Assembly (NCBI RefSeq): GCF_014174475.1
Contig: NZ_JACJUD010000003.1
Coordinates: 587,406-651,405 of the forward strand
Origin: Aquipseudomonas ullengensis
GTDB taxonomy: Bacteria > Pseudomonadota > Gammaproteobacteria > Pseudomonadales > Pseudomonadaceae
Direction: 5' to 3'
DNA: 64,000 bases
The translations under genes were made by a program, and so were the position numbers. Of the stretch, positions 28,870 through 38,167 are shown one piece after another (the first letter of the stretch is position 1; each line of letters starts with the position of its first letter). The notes beneath the pieces are model-generated. The model made no database searches, was not told where the DNA came from, and saw only the letters and a list, made by a program, of their open reading frames with translations.

Positions 28870-30948
28870 TCAGTGCTTGGCAACCGAGGTTTGCAGGCCC
28901 AGGTAGTCGAGCAGGATGTGGCCGCTCTCGCTCAGGTAGGCGTCGTCTTCCGGCTTGGTTTTCTCCGGTTCCTTGGGCACCTCGTCGTCGCTTTCTTCTT
29001 TCAGCTCTTTGAGCGGCTCCTGGCCCTTGGCGGTGCGGTTGGCGTTCTCCAGGGCCAATTGACGGGCTTCGATGCTGGCGTGCTGGGCTCGGCGCTTCTG
29101 CTCGTTGAGGCTGACGGTGGTTTCTTTCATCAGCTCCTGGGCCAGGGACAGGCGCTCGCGGGTCAGGACGAAGTCCGGATCGTTCTGGGTGCGCGCGTCG
29201 TGACGCTTGGTCAGCTCGGCCAGGAACGGCTTGTACGGGTTGTTCTCCGGGCCAATGGCCGGCTTGATGCTGTCCCACGGCATGGCTTCGGGCAGGGCGC
29301 TCTCGCCGATTTCCTTGGTGTCGACGGTATTCGGGTAGGCGATATCCGGCAGCACGCCCTGGTGTTGGGTGCTCTGCCCGGAAACCCGGTAGAACTTGGC
29401 CAGGGTCAGTTTCAGCTCGCCATGGTTGAGCGGCTGGATGGTCTGCACGGTGCCTTTGCCGAAGGTCTGGCCGCCGAGGATCAGGGCGCGGTGGTAGTCC
29501 TGCATGGCGCCGGCGAAAATCTCTGAAGCCGAGGCGGACAGGCGATCGACCAGTACGGCCATCGGGCCGTCGTAGAGCACGCCGGGGTCTTCGTCAGCCA
29601 GCACGTCGACTTCGCCATCGCTGTTGCGCACCAGTACGGTCGGGCCCTGGTCGATGAACAGGCCGGTCAGCTCGGTGGCTTCCTGCAGGGAGCCGCCGCC
29701 GTTGTCGCGCAGATCGATGACCAGGCCGTCGACTTTCTCTTTCTTCAGCTCGCCGATCAGGCGTTTCACGTCGCGGGTGGTGCTCTTGTAGTTCGGGTCC
29801 TGGGCGCGGTACGCCTTGAAGTCCAGGTAGAAGGCCGGGACCTTGATGATGCCGAGCTTGTAGTCGTGGCCCTCGTGTTTGAGCTTGAGTACCGACTTCT
29901 GTGCGGCCTGTTCTTCCAGCTTCACCGCTTCGCGGATGATGCTGACCACTTTGGTGGTCTGGTCGCTCGGTGCGTTGGTGGCCGGAATCACTTCCAGGCG
30001 TACCTTGGAGCCTTTCGGACCGCGAATCAGCTTGACCACTTCATCCAGGCGCCAGCCGATCACGTCGACCATTTCGCCGTCACCCTGGGCGACGCCGATG
30101 ATCTTGTCCGCTGGGGCAACCTGCTTGCTCTTTTCCGCCGGGCCGGCCGGCACCAGGCGCACCACCTGAACGTACTCACTGGAGCTCTGCAGCACTGCTC
30201 CGATGCCTTCCAGGGACAGGCTCATGTTGATGTCGAAGTTCTCCGCGCTGTCCGGAGAGAGGTAGTTGGTGTGCGGGTCGTAGGTCTGCGCGAAGGCGTT
30301 GACGTAGGCCTGGAACACGTCCTCGCCGCTGGTCTGGTCGAGACGCGAGCGCTGGTTCTTGTAGCGCTTGGTCAACAGTTCCTGGATCGCTTTGGGCTCT
30401 TTGCCGGCAATTTTCAGGCGCAGGACTTCGTCTTTCACGCGCTTGCGCCAGAGGTCGTCCAGTTCGGCGTTGTCCTTGGCCCACGAGGCTTTCTCGCGGT
30501 CCACCAGCAGGCTTTCATCGACACTGAAATCGAACTGATCGACACCCTTGTCGAGCAGGCCGAGGGAGTAGTCCAGGCGTTCCTGGGCGCGTTGCAGGTA
30601 GCGCCGGTAGATGCTGAAGCCGGGCTCCAGATCACCACCTTTGAGGAAGTCGTCGAACTTCTTCTGCCATTGGTTGAACTCGGCGATATCAGCGGCAGTG
30701 AAGTAGCTGCGCGCCGGGTCGAGCATCTTCAGGTAGCCCTCATACACCTTCACCGAGCGGGAGTCGTCCAGCGGCGGTTTGTTGTAGTGATGGCGCTTGA
30801 GCAGTTCGACCACATTGAGGCTGGCAATCACCTGCTCACGGTCGGGTTGCAGATATTCCCAGCTCTCCGGGCCCGTCTTGGCGGCAGCCGGCAAGGCCTG
30901 GAGGCCGATGAGAAGGGCGAGTGCGGTACTGGGAAGGAAACGCTGCAT
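28870..30948 (-). CDS. prc: carboxy-terminal processing periplasmic protease (Prc/Tsp, AlgO)
   Basis: Periplasmic S41 serine protease that trims or degrades proteins from their C-termini; in P. aeruginosa AlgO takes part in MucA turnover and alginate control. The ATG at 30948 gives 692 aa with a signal peptide ending at about PAAAK. A PDZ domain lies at about 235-325. The catalytic Ser-Lys dyad is in SASASEIFAG (Ser near 470) and FGKGTVQ (Lys near 496). A C-terminal DUF3340-like helical region is rich in Glu/Lys. The open frame reaches 30981, but the signal peptide sets the start. Confidence 0.94.
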   Translation of the reverse strand: MQRFLPSTALALLIGLQALPAAAKTGPESWEYLQPDREQVIASLNVVELLKRHHYNKPPLDDSRSVKVYEGYLKMLDPARSYFTAADIAEFNQWQKKFDDFLKGGDLEPGFSIYRRYLQRAQERLDYSLGLLDKGVDQFDFSVDESLLVDREKASWAKDNAELDDLWRKRVKDEVLRLKIAGKEPKAIQELLTKRYKNQRSRLDQTSGEDVFQAYVNAFAQTYDPHTNYLSPDSAENFDINMSLSLEGIGAVLQSSSEYVQVVRLVPAGPAEKSKQVAPADKIIGVAQGDGEMVDVIGWRLDEVVKLIRGPKGSKVRLEVIPATNAPSDQTTKVVSIIREAVKLEEQAAQKSVLKLKHEGHDYKLGIIKVPAFYLDFKAYRAQDPNYKSTTRDVKRLIGELKKEKVDGLVIDLRDNGGGSLQEATELTGLFIDQGPTVLVRNSDGEVDVLADEDPGVLYDGPMAVLVDRLSASASEIFAGAMQDYHRALILGGQTFGKGTVQTIQPLNHGELKLTLAKFYRVSGQSTQHQGVLPDIAYPNTVDTKEIGESALPEAMPWDSIKPAIGPENNPYKPFLAELTKRHDARTQNDPDFVLTRERLSLAQELMKETTVSLNEQKRRAQHASIEARQLALENANRTAKGQEPLKELKEESDDEVPKEPEKTKPEDDAYLSESGHILLDYLGLQTSVAKH

Positions 30949-31185
30949 AGTGATTCGACGCGATGGCAGTTGATAACGCATATTAGGCCGTATGTTCGGG
31001 CGCCGGTTCCATGCGAGCCTGGCGGCGCTAATGCAGAAACCCGGCGGCCAGCGGTCAGCGGGAAGACGGCGTCAGTATTACAGGCCCGGGAGCAGAAAAT
31101 ACTGTTCCCGCCTCGGCAAAAAACTGATGCGGCTGTCTTCCCCGGGCCTTGGCGTGCCGGGGGCTCAACTCACTATGGAGGCAGC

Positions 31186-32148
31186 ATGAAGGCATTGCAA
31201 GGCGTTGAGGGGCAGTTGGAGTGGCGTGCGGAGCCCAGTCCTGTCTGCGATGTGGGGCAGGTCCGCATTCGGGTGGCGGCGGCCGGTCTCAATCGGGCCG
31301 ATCTGCTGCAGCGCAGTGGTCTGTACCCACCGCCGCCAGGTGCCAGCCAGACTCTCGGCCTGGAATGTTCCGGGGTAATCAGCGAAGTGGGCGCGGGCAG
31401 CGCCTGGCAGGTGGGTGACCGGGTGTGCAGCTTGCTCGCCGGTGGCGGCATGGCTGAGGAAGTGGTGGTCGATGCCAGCCATGTCCTGCCGGTGCCCGAG
31501 GGTGTGTCGCTGATCGAAGCGGCGGCGTTGCCCGAGGTGTATGCCACGGCCTGGCTCAACCTGTTCCAGCTGGCCGGGTTGAAACCGGGCGAGAAGGTGT
31601 TGCTGCATGCTGGCGCCAGTGGCGTGGGCTCGGCGGCGATCCAGTTGTGCAAGGCATTCGGCAACCCTTGCTGGGTCAGCGTGGGTTCGGCCGAGCGCTT
31701 GGCCTACTGCGAAGGCCTCGGTGCCCAGGGCGGAGCATTACGCGGCGAGAGCCTTGACAGCCTGCGCGACTTTGCCCCGTTCGATGTGATTCTCGACCCG
31801 GTCGGCGCCGGCTATGCCGAGCTCAATCTGCAATTGCTGGCGCGCGATGGGCGCTGGGTGAATATCGGCCTGATGGGAGGCAGCAAGGCTCAGCTGGATA
31901 TGGCCTTGCTGTTGGGCAAACGCATCCAGTTGATCGGTTCGACCCTGCGCAATCGCGATGATCAGTTCAAGGCCGATCTGCTGGCTGACCTGGCGCAGCA
32001 TGTCTGGCCGCTGTTCGGTGAGGGGCGTCTTAAGCCGCAGCTTGAGCAGGCATTTGCGGCGAAAGATGCCGATGCGGCATTTGTCGCGCTGGCGAGCAAC
32101 CAGGTGTCCGGCAAGCTGGTGCTGGTGATCGACGAAAGCCTGGCCTGA
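31186..32148 (+). CDS. NAD(P)H quinone oxidoreductase, zinc-less MDR (PIG3-like)
   Basis: 320 aa NADPH-dependent oxidoreductase of the quinone reductase branch of the medium-chain dehydrogenases. ATGGAGGC gives a ribosome site for the ATG at 31186. The N-terminal part has AAGLNRADLLQRSGLYPPPPGAS (about 32-54), typical of PIG3/QOR. The coenzyme fold has LLHAGASGVGSAAIQLCKA (about 140-158). Zinc ligands are absent. A much longer frame starting near 29866 is only the antisense of prc. Corresponds to PA3256 by order. Confidence 0.92.
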   Translation: MKALQGVEGQLEWRAEPSPVCDVGQVRIRVAAAGLNRADLLQRSGLYPPPPGASQTLGLECSGVISEVGAGSAWQVGDRVCSLLAGGGMAEEVVVDASHVLPVPEGVSLIEAAALPEVYATAWLNLFQLAGLKPGEKVLLHAGASGVGSAAIQLCKAFGNPCWVSVGSAERLAYCEGLGAQGGALRGESLDSLRDFAPFDVILDPVGAGYAELNLQLLARDGRWVNIGLMGGSKAQLDMALLLGKRIQLIGSTLRNRDDQFKADLLADLAQHVWPLFGEGRLKPQLEQAFAAKDADAAFVALASNQVSGKLVLVIDESLA

Positions 32149-32162
32149 TAGGCATGCGTGCG

Positions 32163-32203
32163 CCGCTGTAGGTGCGAGCAGCGCTCGCGCCTACAGCGGC
32201 GGG
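32163..32203. repeat. REP-type hairpin CGCTGTAGGTGCGAGC
   Basis: GCCGCTGTAGGTGCGAGC and GCTCGCGCCTACAGCGGC are inverted around a short centre in the convergent gap between the oxidoreductase and the HAD gene. It probably doubles as a bidirectional terminator. Confidence 0.7.
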
Positions 32204-32207
32204 CAGG

Positions 32208-32861
32208 TTACTTCCAGCTGAGGATTTCCCAGCCCTGCTGCTCGGCGTGGGCCTTGAGCGTCGGGTCGGGGTTGACCGCGTGGGGATGTTCGACCAGCGA
32301 TAGCAGTGGCAGGTCGTTGCGCGAGTCGGAGTAGAAGTGCGCGCCATCCAGGCTTTCGCCTTCGCTGGCCAGCCAGTCTTGCAGGCGCTGCACCTTGCCT
32401 TCGCGGTAGGTCAACACGCCCGAGGTCTGGCCGCTGTAGCAGCCATGTTGCTGCTCCAGGTCGATGGCCAGCACCTCTTCGACACCCAGGCGTTCGCCGA
32501 TGGCGCTGACCAGGAAATGCGCGGAGGCGGAGATCACCAGCAGGCGGTCGCCGGCCGCGCGGTGCTTGGCCAGGTAGCGCATGGCGTCGCTGTAGATGAT
32601 CGGTTCGATCACGTCTTCGACGAAGGGGCCGACCACGTAATCCACTTCTTCCGGGGTACGGCCTACCAGGGGCGACAAGGTGTAGGCCATGTAGTCTTCC
32701 ATGGCCAGCTTGCCTTCGGCGTAGAGGGCCATCAGCTCCTCTTCCCGGCCGAGAAAGGACTCGCGATCGACCCACTGCAAGTCGGCCATGTGCTGGCACC
32801 AGAGGCTGGCGCAGTCACCGTGGATCAGGGTTTCGTCGAGGTCGAATATCGCCAGGGCCAT
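32208..32861 (-). CDS. HAD-IB family phosphatase
   Basis: 217 aa phosphohydrolase of the SerB-like HAD-IB class. Motif I is FDLDETLIHGD (about 5-15), motif II is VISASAHFL near residue 100, and motif III/IV GAHFYSDSRNDLPLL (about 172-186) carries the acidic metal ligands. Relatives include phosphoserine and histidinol phosphatases; the substrate here is not decidable. Its start overlaps the apeB stop by one base (TAATG), so it is translationally coupled to the upstream aminopeptidase. Confidence 0.9.
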   Translation of the reverse strand: MALAIFDLDETLIHGDCASLWCQHMADLQWVDRESFLGREEELMALYAEGKLAMEDYMAYTLSPLVGRTPEEVDYVVGPFVEDVIEPIIYSDAMRYLAKHRAAGDRLLVISASAHFLVSAIGERLGVEEVLAIDLEQQHGCYSGQTSGVLTYREGKVQRLQDWLASEGESLDGAHFYSDSRNDLPLLSLVEHPHAVNPDPTLKAHAEQQGWEILSWK

Positions 32862-34150
32862 TACGCCAGCTCCGGGCTGGCGTAGAAGGCGCCGAGCACT
32901 TTGACCAGGTGGGCCAGGTCATGGCTGCCGGCCAGTTCGCGGATCGAGTGCATGGCGAAGGTCGGCAGGCCGATGTCCACGGTGCGCACGCCGAGCTGGC
33001 TGGCGGTGATCGGGCCGATGGTCGAGCCACAGCCCATGTCGCTGCGCACCACGAAGCTCTGTACCGGCACTTCCTCGGCCAGGCACAGGTGGCGGAAGAA
33101 GCCAGCGGTTTCGCTGTTGGTGGCGTAGCGCTGGTTGCTGTTGACCTTGATCACCGGGCCGGCGTTGAGCTTGGGACCGTGGTTGGCGTCGTGCTTGTCG
33201 GCGTAGTTGGGGTGCACGCCGTGGGCGTTGTCGGCCGATACCAGCAGGGATTTCTGGATGGTGCGCACGAAGGCATCGCCATCCGGCAGCACGCGGCGCA
33301 GCACCTGCTCGAGGAACGGGCCGTCGGCGCCACAGGCCGAGCAGGAGCCGATTTCCTCGTGGTCGGTGCACACCAGCACACAGCTTTCATCACCCTCGGC
33401 ATTCAGCAGCGCTTGCAGGCCGGCATAGCAGGACAGCAGGTTATCTAGGCGCGCGCCGGCGATGAAGTCCTGGTTGAGGCCTATCACGGCTGCGGACTGG
33501 GTGTCGTAGAAGCTCAGTTCATAGTCCAGTACCGCGTCGGCGGCGATGCCATGCTCGCTGGCTAGGCGGTCGGCGAGCAGGGCGCGGAAGTCGGCGCGCT
33601 CTTCGCCGGCGAGCTGGGCGAGGATCGGCGGCAGTTCGTTCTGCTGGTTGATCGGCCAGCCCTGGTTGGCCTCGCGGTTGAGGTGGATGGCCAGGTTGGG
33701 GACGATGGCGATTGGCAGTTCGAAGTCGATCAGCTGGCTCTGCACCTTGCCGCCCTCGCGGAAGGTTACGCGCCCGGCCAGCGACAGGTCGCGGTCGAAC
33801 CACGGCGCGAGCAGGGCGCCGCCGTAGACTTCCACGCCAAGCTGGAAGAAGCCCTGGCGCTGCAGCTCGGGCTGCGGCTTGACGCGCAGGCAGGGGCTGT
33901 CGGTGTGCGCGCCAACCAGGCGCAGGCCGCCGTCCAGTGGCGCGCGATGGCCGAGACGGAAGGCGATGATCGAGGAGTCGTTGCGGGTCACGTAGTAGCG
34001 CCCGCCCGGCTCGGTCTGCCACGGCTCGCGCTCGTCCAGTGCCTTGTAGCCGGCGGCTTGCAGGCGCTGGGCCAGGCTGCGGGTGGCGTGGAAGGGGGTA
34101 GGCGAGGACTTGAGGAACTCGATCAGGCCTTGATTCAGCTCGGCGCGCAT
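32861..34150 (-). CDS. apeB: M18 family aminopeptidase ApeB
   Basis: Cytoplasmic dinuclear-zinc aminopeptidase, 429 aa, preferring acidic or neutral N-terminal residues in characterised relatives. Metal and catalytic motifs are [13 protein letters not shown] (about 80-92), DHEEIGS (about 260-266) and the C-terminal GCGSTIGPI with HSIRE. Length matches the family. It is the first gene of a two-gene unit with the HAD phosphatase. Confidence 0.95.
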   Translation of the reverse strand: MRAELNQGLIEFLKSSPTPFHATRSLAQRLQAAGYKALDEREPWQTEPGGRYYVTRNDSSIIAFRLGHRAPLDGGLRLVGAHTDSPCLRVKPQPELQRQGFFQLGVEVYGGALLAPWFDRDLSLAGRVTFREGGKVQSQLIDFELPIAIVPNLAIHLNREANQGWPINQQNELPPILAQLAGEERADFRALLADRLASEHGIAADAVLDYELSFYDTQSAAVIGLNQDFIAGARLDNLLSCYAGLQALLNAEGDESCVLVCTDHEEIGSCSACGADGPFLEQVLRRVLPDGDAFVRTIQKSLLVSADNAHGVHPNYADKHDANHGPKLNAGPVIKVNSNQRYATNSETAGFFRHLCLAEEVPVQSFVVRSDMGCGSTIGPITASQLGVRTVDIGLPTFAMHSIRELAGSHDLAHLVKVLGAFYASPELA

Positions 34151-34241
34151 AACGGACTCCAGACAACGATGGCCGAGTTTATCGCACTGGCTTGGGGAAA
34201 GGAGCCCGGATGCGCATCCATGACGCCTGGGATTAGCAGCC

Positions 34242-34292
34242 TGTAGGAACGAGCTCTGCTCGCGAAGCTCTTGCGGGAGTCCGCTCCTACAG
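34242..34292. repeat. REP-type hairpin CTGTAGGAACGAGC
   Basis: CTGTAGGAACGAGCTCTGCTCGCG faces GGGAGTCCGCTCCTACAGG. This is an imperfect inverted repeat just beyond the rluA stop. Confidence 0.65.
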
Positions 34293-34301
34293 GGGCAGCG
34301 G

Positions 34302-34937
34302 TCAGAACGGCGCCGAGCACTCGAAACGCAGGCGCTCGCCGGTTTGCGGGTGGGTCAGGCTGAGCATGCTGGCATGCAGGCAAAGACGCGGCCAGGCGGC
34401 CAGGGCTTGTTCGTGGGCGTACAGGCCGTCGCCGAGCAGCGGGTGGCCGATGGACAGCATATGCACGCGCAACTGGTGCGAGCGGCCGGTGATTGGCGTC
34501 AGCTCCACGCGGGTCCAGTCACCGCAACGCTCCAGCACGCGCCAGAAGGTCAGGGCGTGCTTGCCCTGCTCGTGGTCGACTATATGGCGCGGCTTGGTCG
34601 GTGGGTCGTAGCGCAGCGGCAGGTCGATGCTGCCGCTGTCTAGTTCGGGCTGGCCCCAGCACAGAGCGGTGTAGGCCTTCTCGGTTTCGCGGTCGTGGAA
34701 CTGGCGGGACAGCTCGCGGTGGCTGTCGGCGTCGCGGGCGAGGACGATGATGCCGGAAGTTTCCCAGTCCAGGCGGTGGACAATGCGCGCCTCCGGGTAG
34801 CCGTTTTCCTGCAGGCGGGTCACTAGGCAATCGCGGTTGTCTTCCGCGCGGCCGGGCACCGAGAGCAGCAGGGTGGGCTTGTTGATCACCAGCAGGGCAG
34901 GGTCCTGGTGGAGAATTTCGACATTCGACAGCGGCAT
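34302..34937 (-). CDS. rluA: dual-specificity 23S rRNA/tRNA pseudouridine synthase RluA
   Basis: Makes pseudouridine at 23S rRNA 746 and tRNA 32 in E. coli. The protein is 211 aa, the short form lacking an S4 domain, as in RluA. The active site HRLDWETSG (about 54-62) contains the catalytic aspartate. Further conserved blocks are KAYTALCWG and [18 protein letters not shown]-like sequence is not obvious on the minus strand before the ATG, but GGGTCTCC gives a partial site. Neighbour of minEDC, as in other pseudomonads. Confidence 0.94.
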   Translation of the reverse strand: MPLSNVEILHQDPALLVINKPTLLLSVPGRAEDNRDCLVTRLQENGYPEARIVHRLDWETSGIIVLARDADSHRELSRQFHDRETEKAYTALCWGQPELDSGSIDLPLRYDPPTKPRHIVDHEQGKHALTFWRVLERCGDWTRVELTPITGRSHQLRVHMLSIGHPLLGDGLYAHEQALAAWPRLCLHASMLSLTHPQTGERLRFECSAPF

Positions 34938-34995
34938 AGGAGACCCAAAATGAAATGGCGGCCATTAAGGCCGCCATTGTTCAACATCAGTGCAG

Positions 34996-35175
34996 TGAAA
35001 GCGTAGCGAGCGAAGGTCAGGCAAGGCGAAATCAGGCGAAGAAGCGGAGTTTACATGCCGTAAATGAGCATTACTCGCTCTGCTCGCCCTTGCGGGTCGC
35101 CCCTTGGGCGCTCAGTGGCAAGCCACTGTCTGAGCCTGATTTCAACGCAGCATCACCGAGCGCAGTAGCTTTCAC
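34996..35175. repeat. MITE-like nested palindrome, copy 3
   Basis: Outer ends GTGAAAGC (34996-35003) and GCTTTCAC (35168-35175) are inverted. GAAATCAGGC is answered by GCCTGATTTC further right. The core GCGGAGTTTACATGCCGTAA matches copy 1 (GCGCAGTTTACAAGTTGTAA), followed in both by ATGAGCA. The right end supplies the minE stop codon, as copy 1 does for the cysZ-like gene. Confidence 0.7.
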
Positions 35176-35426
35176 CGATCCGGCAGGGTGATGTTGAGTT
35201 CAAGAATGGAGCAGCTGCCCTGGTTTTCCAGCGCAACGTGCACCTGATCCTGCTCGATGTTGACGTACTTGCGGATCACCTCGACCAGTTCTTTCTGCAG
35301 GGCCGGCAGGTAGTCCGGCTGGCTGCGCTGGCCGCGCTCGTGGGCGACGATGATCGACAGACGCTCTTTGGCGATCGAGGCAGGGGTTTCCTTCTTGCGC
35401 TCGCGAAAGAAGTCAAAAATATTCAT
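35172..35426 (-). CDS. minE: cell division topological specificity factor MinE
   Basis: 84 aa. Displaces MinC and stimulates the MinD ATPase, producing pole-to-pole oscillation. The N-terminal [20 protein letters not shown] contains the membrane-targeting and anti-MinCD segment, and IIVAHERG begins the dimer domain. It starts in the minD stop (ATGA overlap at 35423-35426). The last codons and stop coincide with the end of a dispersed repeat. Confidence 0.97.
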   Translation of the reverse strand: MNIFDFFRERKKETPASIAKERLSIIVAHERGQRSQPDYLPALQKELVEVIRKYVNIEQDQVHVALENQGSCSILELNITLPDR

Positions 35427-36238
35427 TCCCGGCCTCCAAACAGCCGCTGCAAGAGTCCTTTCTTCTGCACATCGAGGAAGCGATGCGGCACTTCCTTGCC
35501 CAGCAGGCGGTCAACGGCATCGCCGTAGGCCTGGCCGGCGTCGCTTTGCTCGTCGAGGATCACCGGGACGCCCTGGTTGGATGCCTTGAGCACCGCCTGG
35601 GATTCCGGGATTACGCCCAGCAGGTTGATGGCGAGGATTTCCTCGACGTCTTCCACGCCGAGCATTTCGCCCTTGGTCACACGCTCCGGGTTGTAGCGGG
35701 TCAGCAGCAGACGCTCCTTGATCGGCTCCAGGCCCTGTTCGGCGCGGCGCGATTTGCTCGCCAGCAGGCCGAGCATGCGGTCGGAGTCACGTACCGAGGA
35801 CACTTCCGGGTTGGTCACGACAATCGCTTCATCGGCGAAGTACATGGCCAGGTGGGCACCGGTTTCGATACCGGCCGGGGAGTCGCAGATGACGTATTCG
35901 AAGTTCTTCGACAGCTCGTCGATGACCTTGCCCACGCCTTCTTTGGTCAGCGCGTCTTTGTCACGGGTCTGGCTGGCAGCCAGCACGAAGAGGTTTTCCA
36001 GGCGTTTGTCTTTGATCAGGGCCTGGGTCAGGGTCGCTTCGCCGTTGATGACGTTGACGAAGTCGTACACCACGCGGCGCTCGCAACCCATGATCAGGTC
36101 CAGGTTACGCAGGCCGACGTCGAAGTCGACGATCACGGTTTTGTGGCCGCGCAAGGCGAGGCCGGTACCGATGGCGGCGCTGGTGGTGGTTTTACCCACG
36201 CCACCCTTGCCGGAAGTGACTACGAGGATCTTGGCCAA
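35423..36238 (-). CDS. minD: septum site-determining ATPase MinD
   Basis: 271 aa deviant-Walker ATPase that recruits MinC to the membrane. The P-loop KGGVGKTT is at residues 10-17, the switch [10 protein letters not shown] at about 38-47, and DSPAGIE at about 120. The C-terminal amphipathic membrane helix is seen in [11 protein letters not shown]. The order minC-minD-minE on the minus strand is the normal operon. A 101-bp gap separates it from minC. Confidence 0.98.
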   Translation of the reverse strand: MAKILVVTSGKGGVGKTTTSAAIGTGLALRGHKTVIVDFDVGLRNLDLIMGCERRVVYDFVNVINGEATLTQALIKDKRLENLFVLAASQTRDKDALTKEGVGKVIDELSKNFEYVICDSPAGIETGAHLAMYFADEAIVVTNPEVSSVRDSDRMLGLLASKSRRAEQGLEPIKERLLLTRYNPERVTKGEMLGVEDVEEILAINLLGVIPESQAVLKASNQGVPVILDEQSDAGQAYGDAVDRLLGKEVPHRFLDVQKKGLLQRLFGGRE

Positions 36239-36339
36239 GGTGATTCACCCCAAATATATGAAAAGGTCGGGCACTCCGAAGCCGCAAATACTGGCTTCCG
36301 GATGCCTTTTTGGTCCCTGAAAATTGGCCGCAGTATCCG

Positions 36340-37080
36340 TTAAAGGCGGGTGATGTTCAACACGTCACCCGACAGGCTGACCTGTACCGACTGACCCCAT
36401 AGCGGATCGCGGCGCAAGTCTTCGGCGGTCTTGTATTGGCCGGCCACGGAGAGCAGTTCGGCGCCCATCTGCTGGCAGAAAATCCGCGCCTTGCCGTCGC
36501 CCTTGACCCCGGCCAGGGCACGGCCGCGCATGGGGCCGTACACATGGATGTTGCCGTCGGCGAGAAGTTCCGCCCCGGCGCTGACCGGTGCCAGGACCAC
36601 CAGATCGCCGCCCTGGGCGTAGATCTGTTGGCCGCCACGCACCGGCGTGGTGATGATCCTGGTTGGTTTGACCGTCGGCTCGGCGGGCTTTTCCGGTTTT
36701 TCGACCTTCTTGCGCGTCTCCACAGGCTCGACCAGTTTTTCCCGTGCGCCGGAAGGCGGCAGCACCGGCAGGTCGAGGGCGTTGGCGGCGGCGATGTCTT
36801 CTTCGCGGTTGGCGCGGATGGCCAGGGTGCGCAGGCCACGGTTGCGGCACAGCTCCATCAGCTTGGCCAGGTCGAGGTTGCCTTCACCTTCCGGCAGCTT
36901 GTCCAGCGCCAACACCAGGGGGATGTTCTGGAAGAAGTTGGGGGCCTGGGCGACTTTCTCGGCCAGCTGCCGGTCCAGACGCTCCAGATCGTTATGCGCC
37001 AGCTCCAGCACGGTGATGGCCAGCATGCTGCCCTTGAGCTGGAACACGGGGTCTTGGTCGAGGAGGTCGGCTTGGCTCAT
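36340..37080 (-). CDS. minC: septum formation inhibitor MinC
   Basis: 246 aa FtsZ antagonist. The N-terminal FtsZ-binding domain (about 10-110) is followed by a Lys/Pro linker. The C-terminal beta-helical domain (about 140-240) has the conserved [20 protein letters not shown] and [16 protein letters not shown]. The ATG at 37080 follows a short leader, with the divergent htrB gene starting 112 bp away, so the shared region holds both promoters. Confidence 0.97.
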   Translation of the reverse strand: MSQADLLDQDPVFQLKGSMLAITVLELAHNDLERLDRQLAEKVAQAPNFFQNIPLVLALDKLPEGEGNLDLAKLMELCRNRGLRTLAIRANREEDIAAANALDLPVLPPSGAREKLVEPVETRKKVEKPEKPAEPTVKPTRIITTPVRGGQQIYAQGGDLVVLAPVSAGAELLADGNIHVYGPMRGRALAGVKGDGKARIFCQQMGAELLSVAGQYKTAEDLRRDPLWGQSVQVSLSGDVLNITRL

Positions 37081-37191
37081 GGTCTGTTCATGCGGTGGGA
37101 TGGCGAGGACTTATAACGAGAAGCCTTCCCGGCCGCAAGCCGCGAGGACTTCTGTAGAATGCGCGGTTTGAATCTTTGCCCGGAATCATTC

Positions 37192-38124
37192 ATGGAACGC
37201 CCGCAATTTCGTGCCTATTTCCTTCATCCGCGCTTCTGGCTGTTGTGGTTGGGGCTGGGGCTGCTCTGGCTGATGGTGCAGCTGCCCTATCCGCTGCTGC
37301 TGGGCCTGGGGCGCGGACTCGGCGCGCTGATGTACCGGGTGGCCGGTTCGCGCCGGGCGATTGCCGGGCGCAACCTGGAGTTGTGCTTCCCGCAGCTGTC
37401 GGCGGGCGAGCGTGAGAAACTGCTGAAAGAGAACTTCGCCTCTACCGGCATCGCCTTCTTCGAGATGGCCATGAGCTGGTGGTGGGCCAAGCCGCGGCTG
37501 GCCAAGCTGGCGCATATCGAAGGCCTGGAGCACCTGCAGCAGGCTCGCGACGAGGGGCAGGGAGTGATCCTCATGGCCTTGCACTTCACCACCCTGGAAA
37601 TCGGCGCGGCGCTGCTCGGTCAGCGCCAGACCATCGACGGCATGTACCGCGAACACAACAACCCGGTCTTCGATTTCATTCAGCGCCGCGGCCGCGAACG
37701 CCACAACAGCGACGCCACGGCCATCGAGCGCGAAGATATCCGCACAATGCTCAAGGTGCTGCGTAACGGGCGCGCCATCTGGTATGCGCCGGACCAGGAC
37801 TACGGCCCCAAACAGAGCATCTTCGTGCCGCTGTTCGGCATTCAGGCGGCCACGGTCACGGCCACCAGCAAATTCGCCCGCCTGGGCAAGGCACGCGTGG
37901 TGCCGTTCACCCAGCAGCGCCTGGCGGACGGCACGGGCTATCGCCTGGTGGTGCATCCGCCGCTGAGCGACTTCCCTGGCGACAGCGAAGAGGCCGATTG
38001 CCTGCGTATCAATCAGTGGATCGAGCAGTCGGTCAGCCAGCACCCCGAGCAATACCTTTGGGCGCACCGGCGTTTCAAGACCCGCCCCGAGGGTGAGCCG
38101 GCGCTGTACGCGAAGCGGCGCTGA
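37192..38124 (+). CDS. htrB: lipid A biosynthesis lauroyl acyltransferase HtrB/LpxL
   Basis: Inner-membrane acyltransferase adding a secondary laurate to lipid A. The ATG at 37192 gives 310 aa. An N-terminal membrane helix (about 12-32) precedes the LPLAT domain. The HX4E catalytic motif HFTTLE is at about residues 129-134, and the conserved YAPDQDYGPKQSIFVPLFG block follows at about 197-215. Divergent from minC. Matches PA3242 by order. Confidence 0.94.
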   Translation: MERPQFRAYFLHPRFWLLWLGLGLLWLMVQLPYPLLLGLGRGLGALMYRVAGSRRAIAGRNLELCFPQLSAGEREKLLKENFASTGIAFFEMAMSWWWAKPRLAKLAHIEGLEHLQQARDEGQGVILMALHFTTLEIGAALLGQRQTIDGMYREHNNPVFDFIQRRGRERHNSDATAIEREDIRTMLKVLRNGRAIWYAPDQDYGPKQSIFVPLFGIQAATVTATSKFARLGKARVVPFTQQRLADGTGYRLVVHPPLSDFPGDSEEADCLRINQWIEQSVSQHPEQYLWAHRRFKTRPEGEPALYAKRR

Positions 38125-38167
38125 TGGGCGCCCCCTATACTGGCGAAAAGACCACTGGGGATTGTTC

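Noticed and set aside
29866..31185. Long plus-strand reading frame running into the quinone oxidoreductase
   Set aside because: It is antisense to prc and results from high third-position GC. The real N-terminus (MKALQGVEGQLEW) with an SD lies at 31186.
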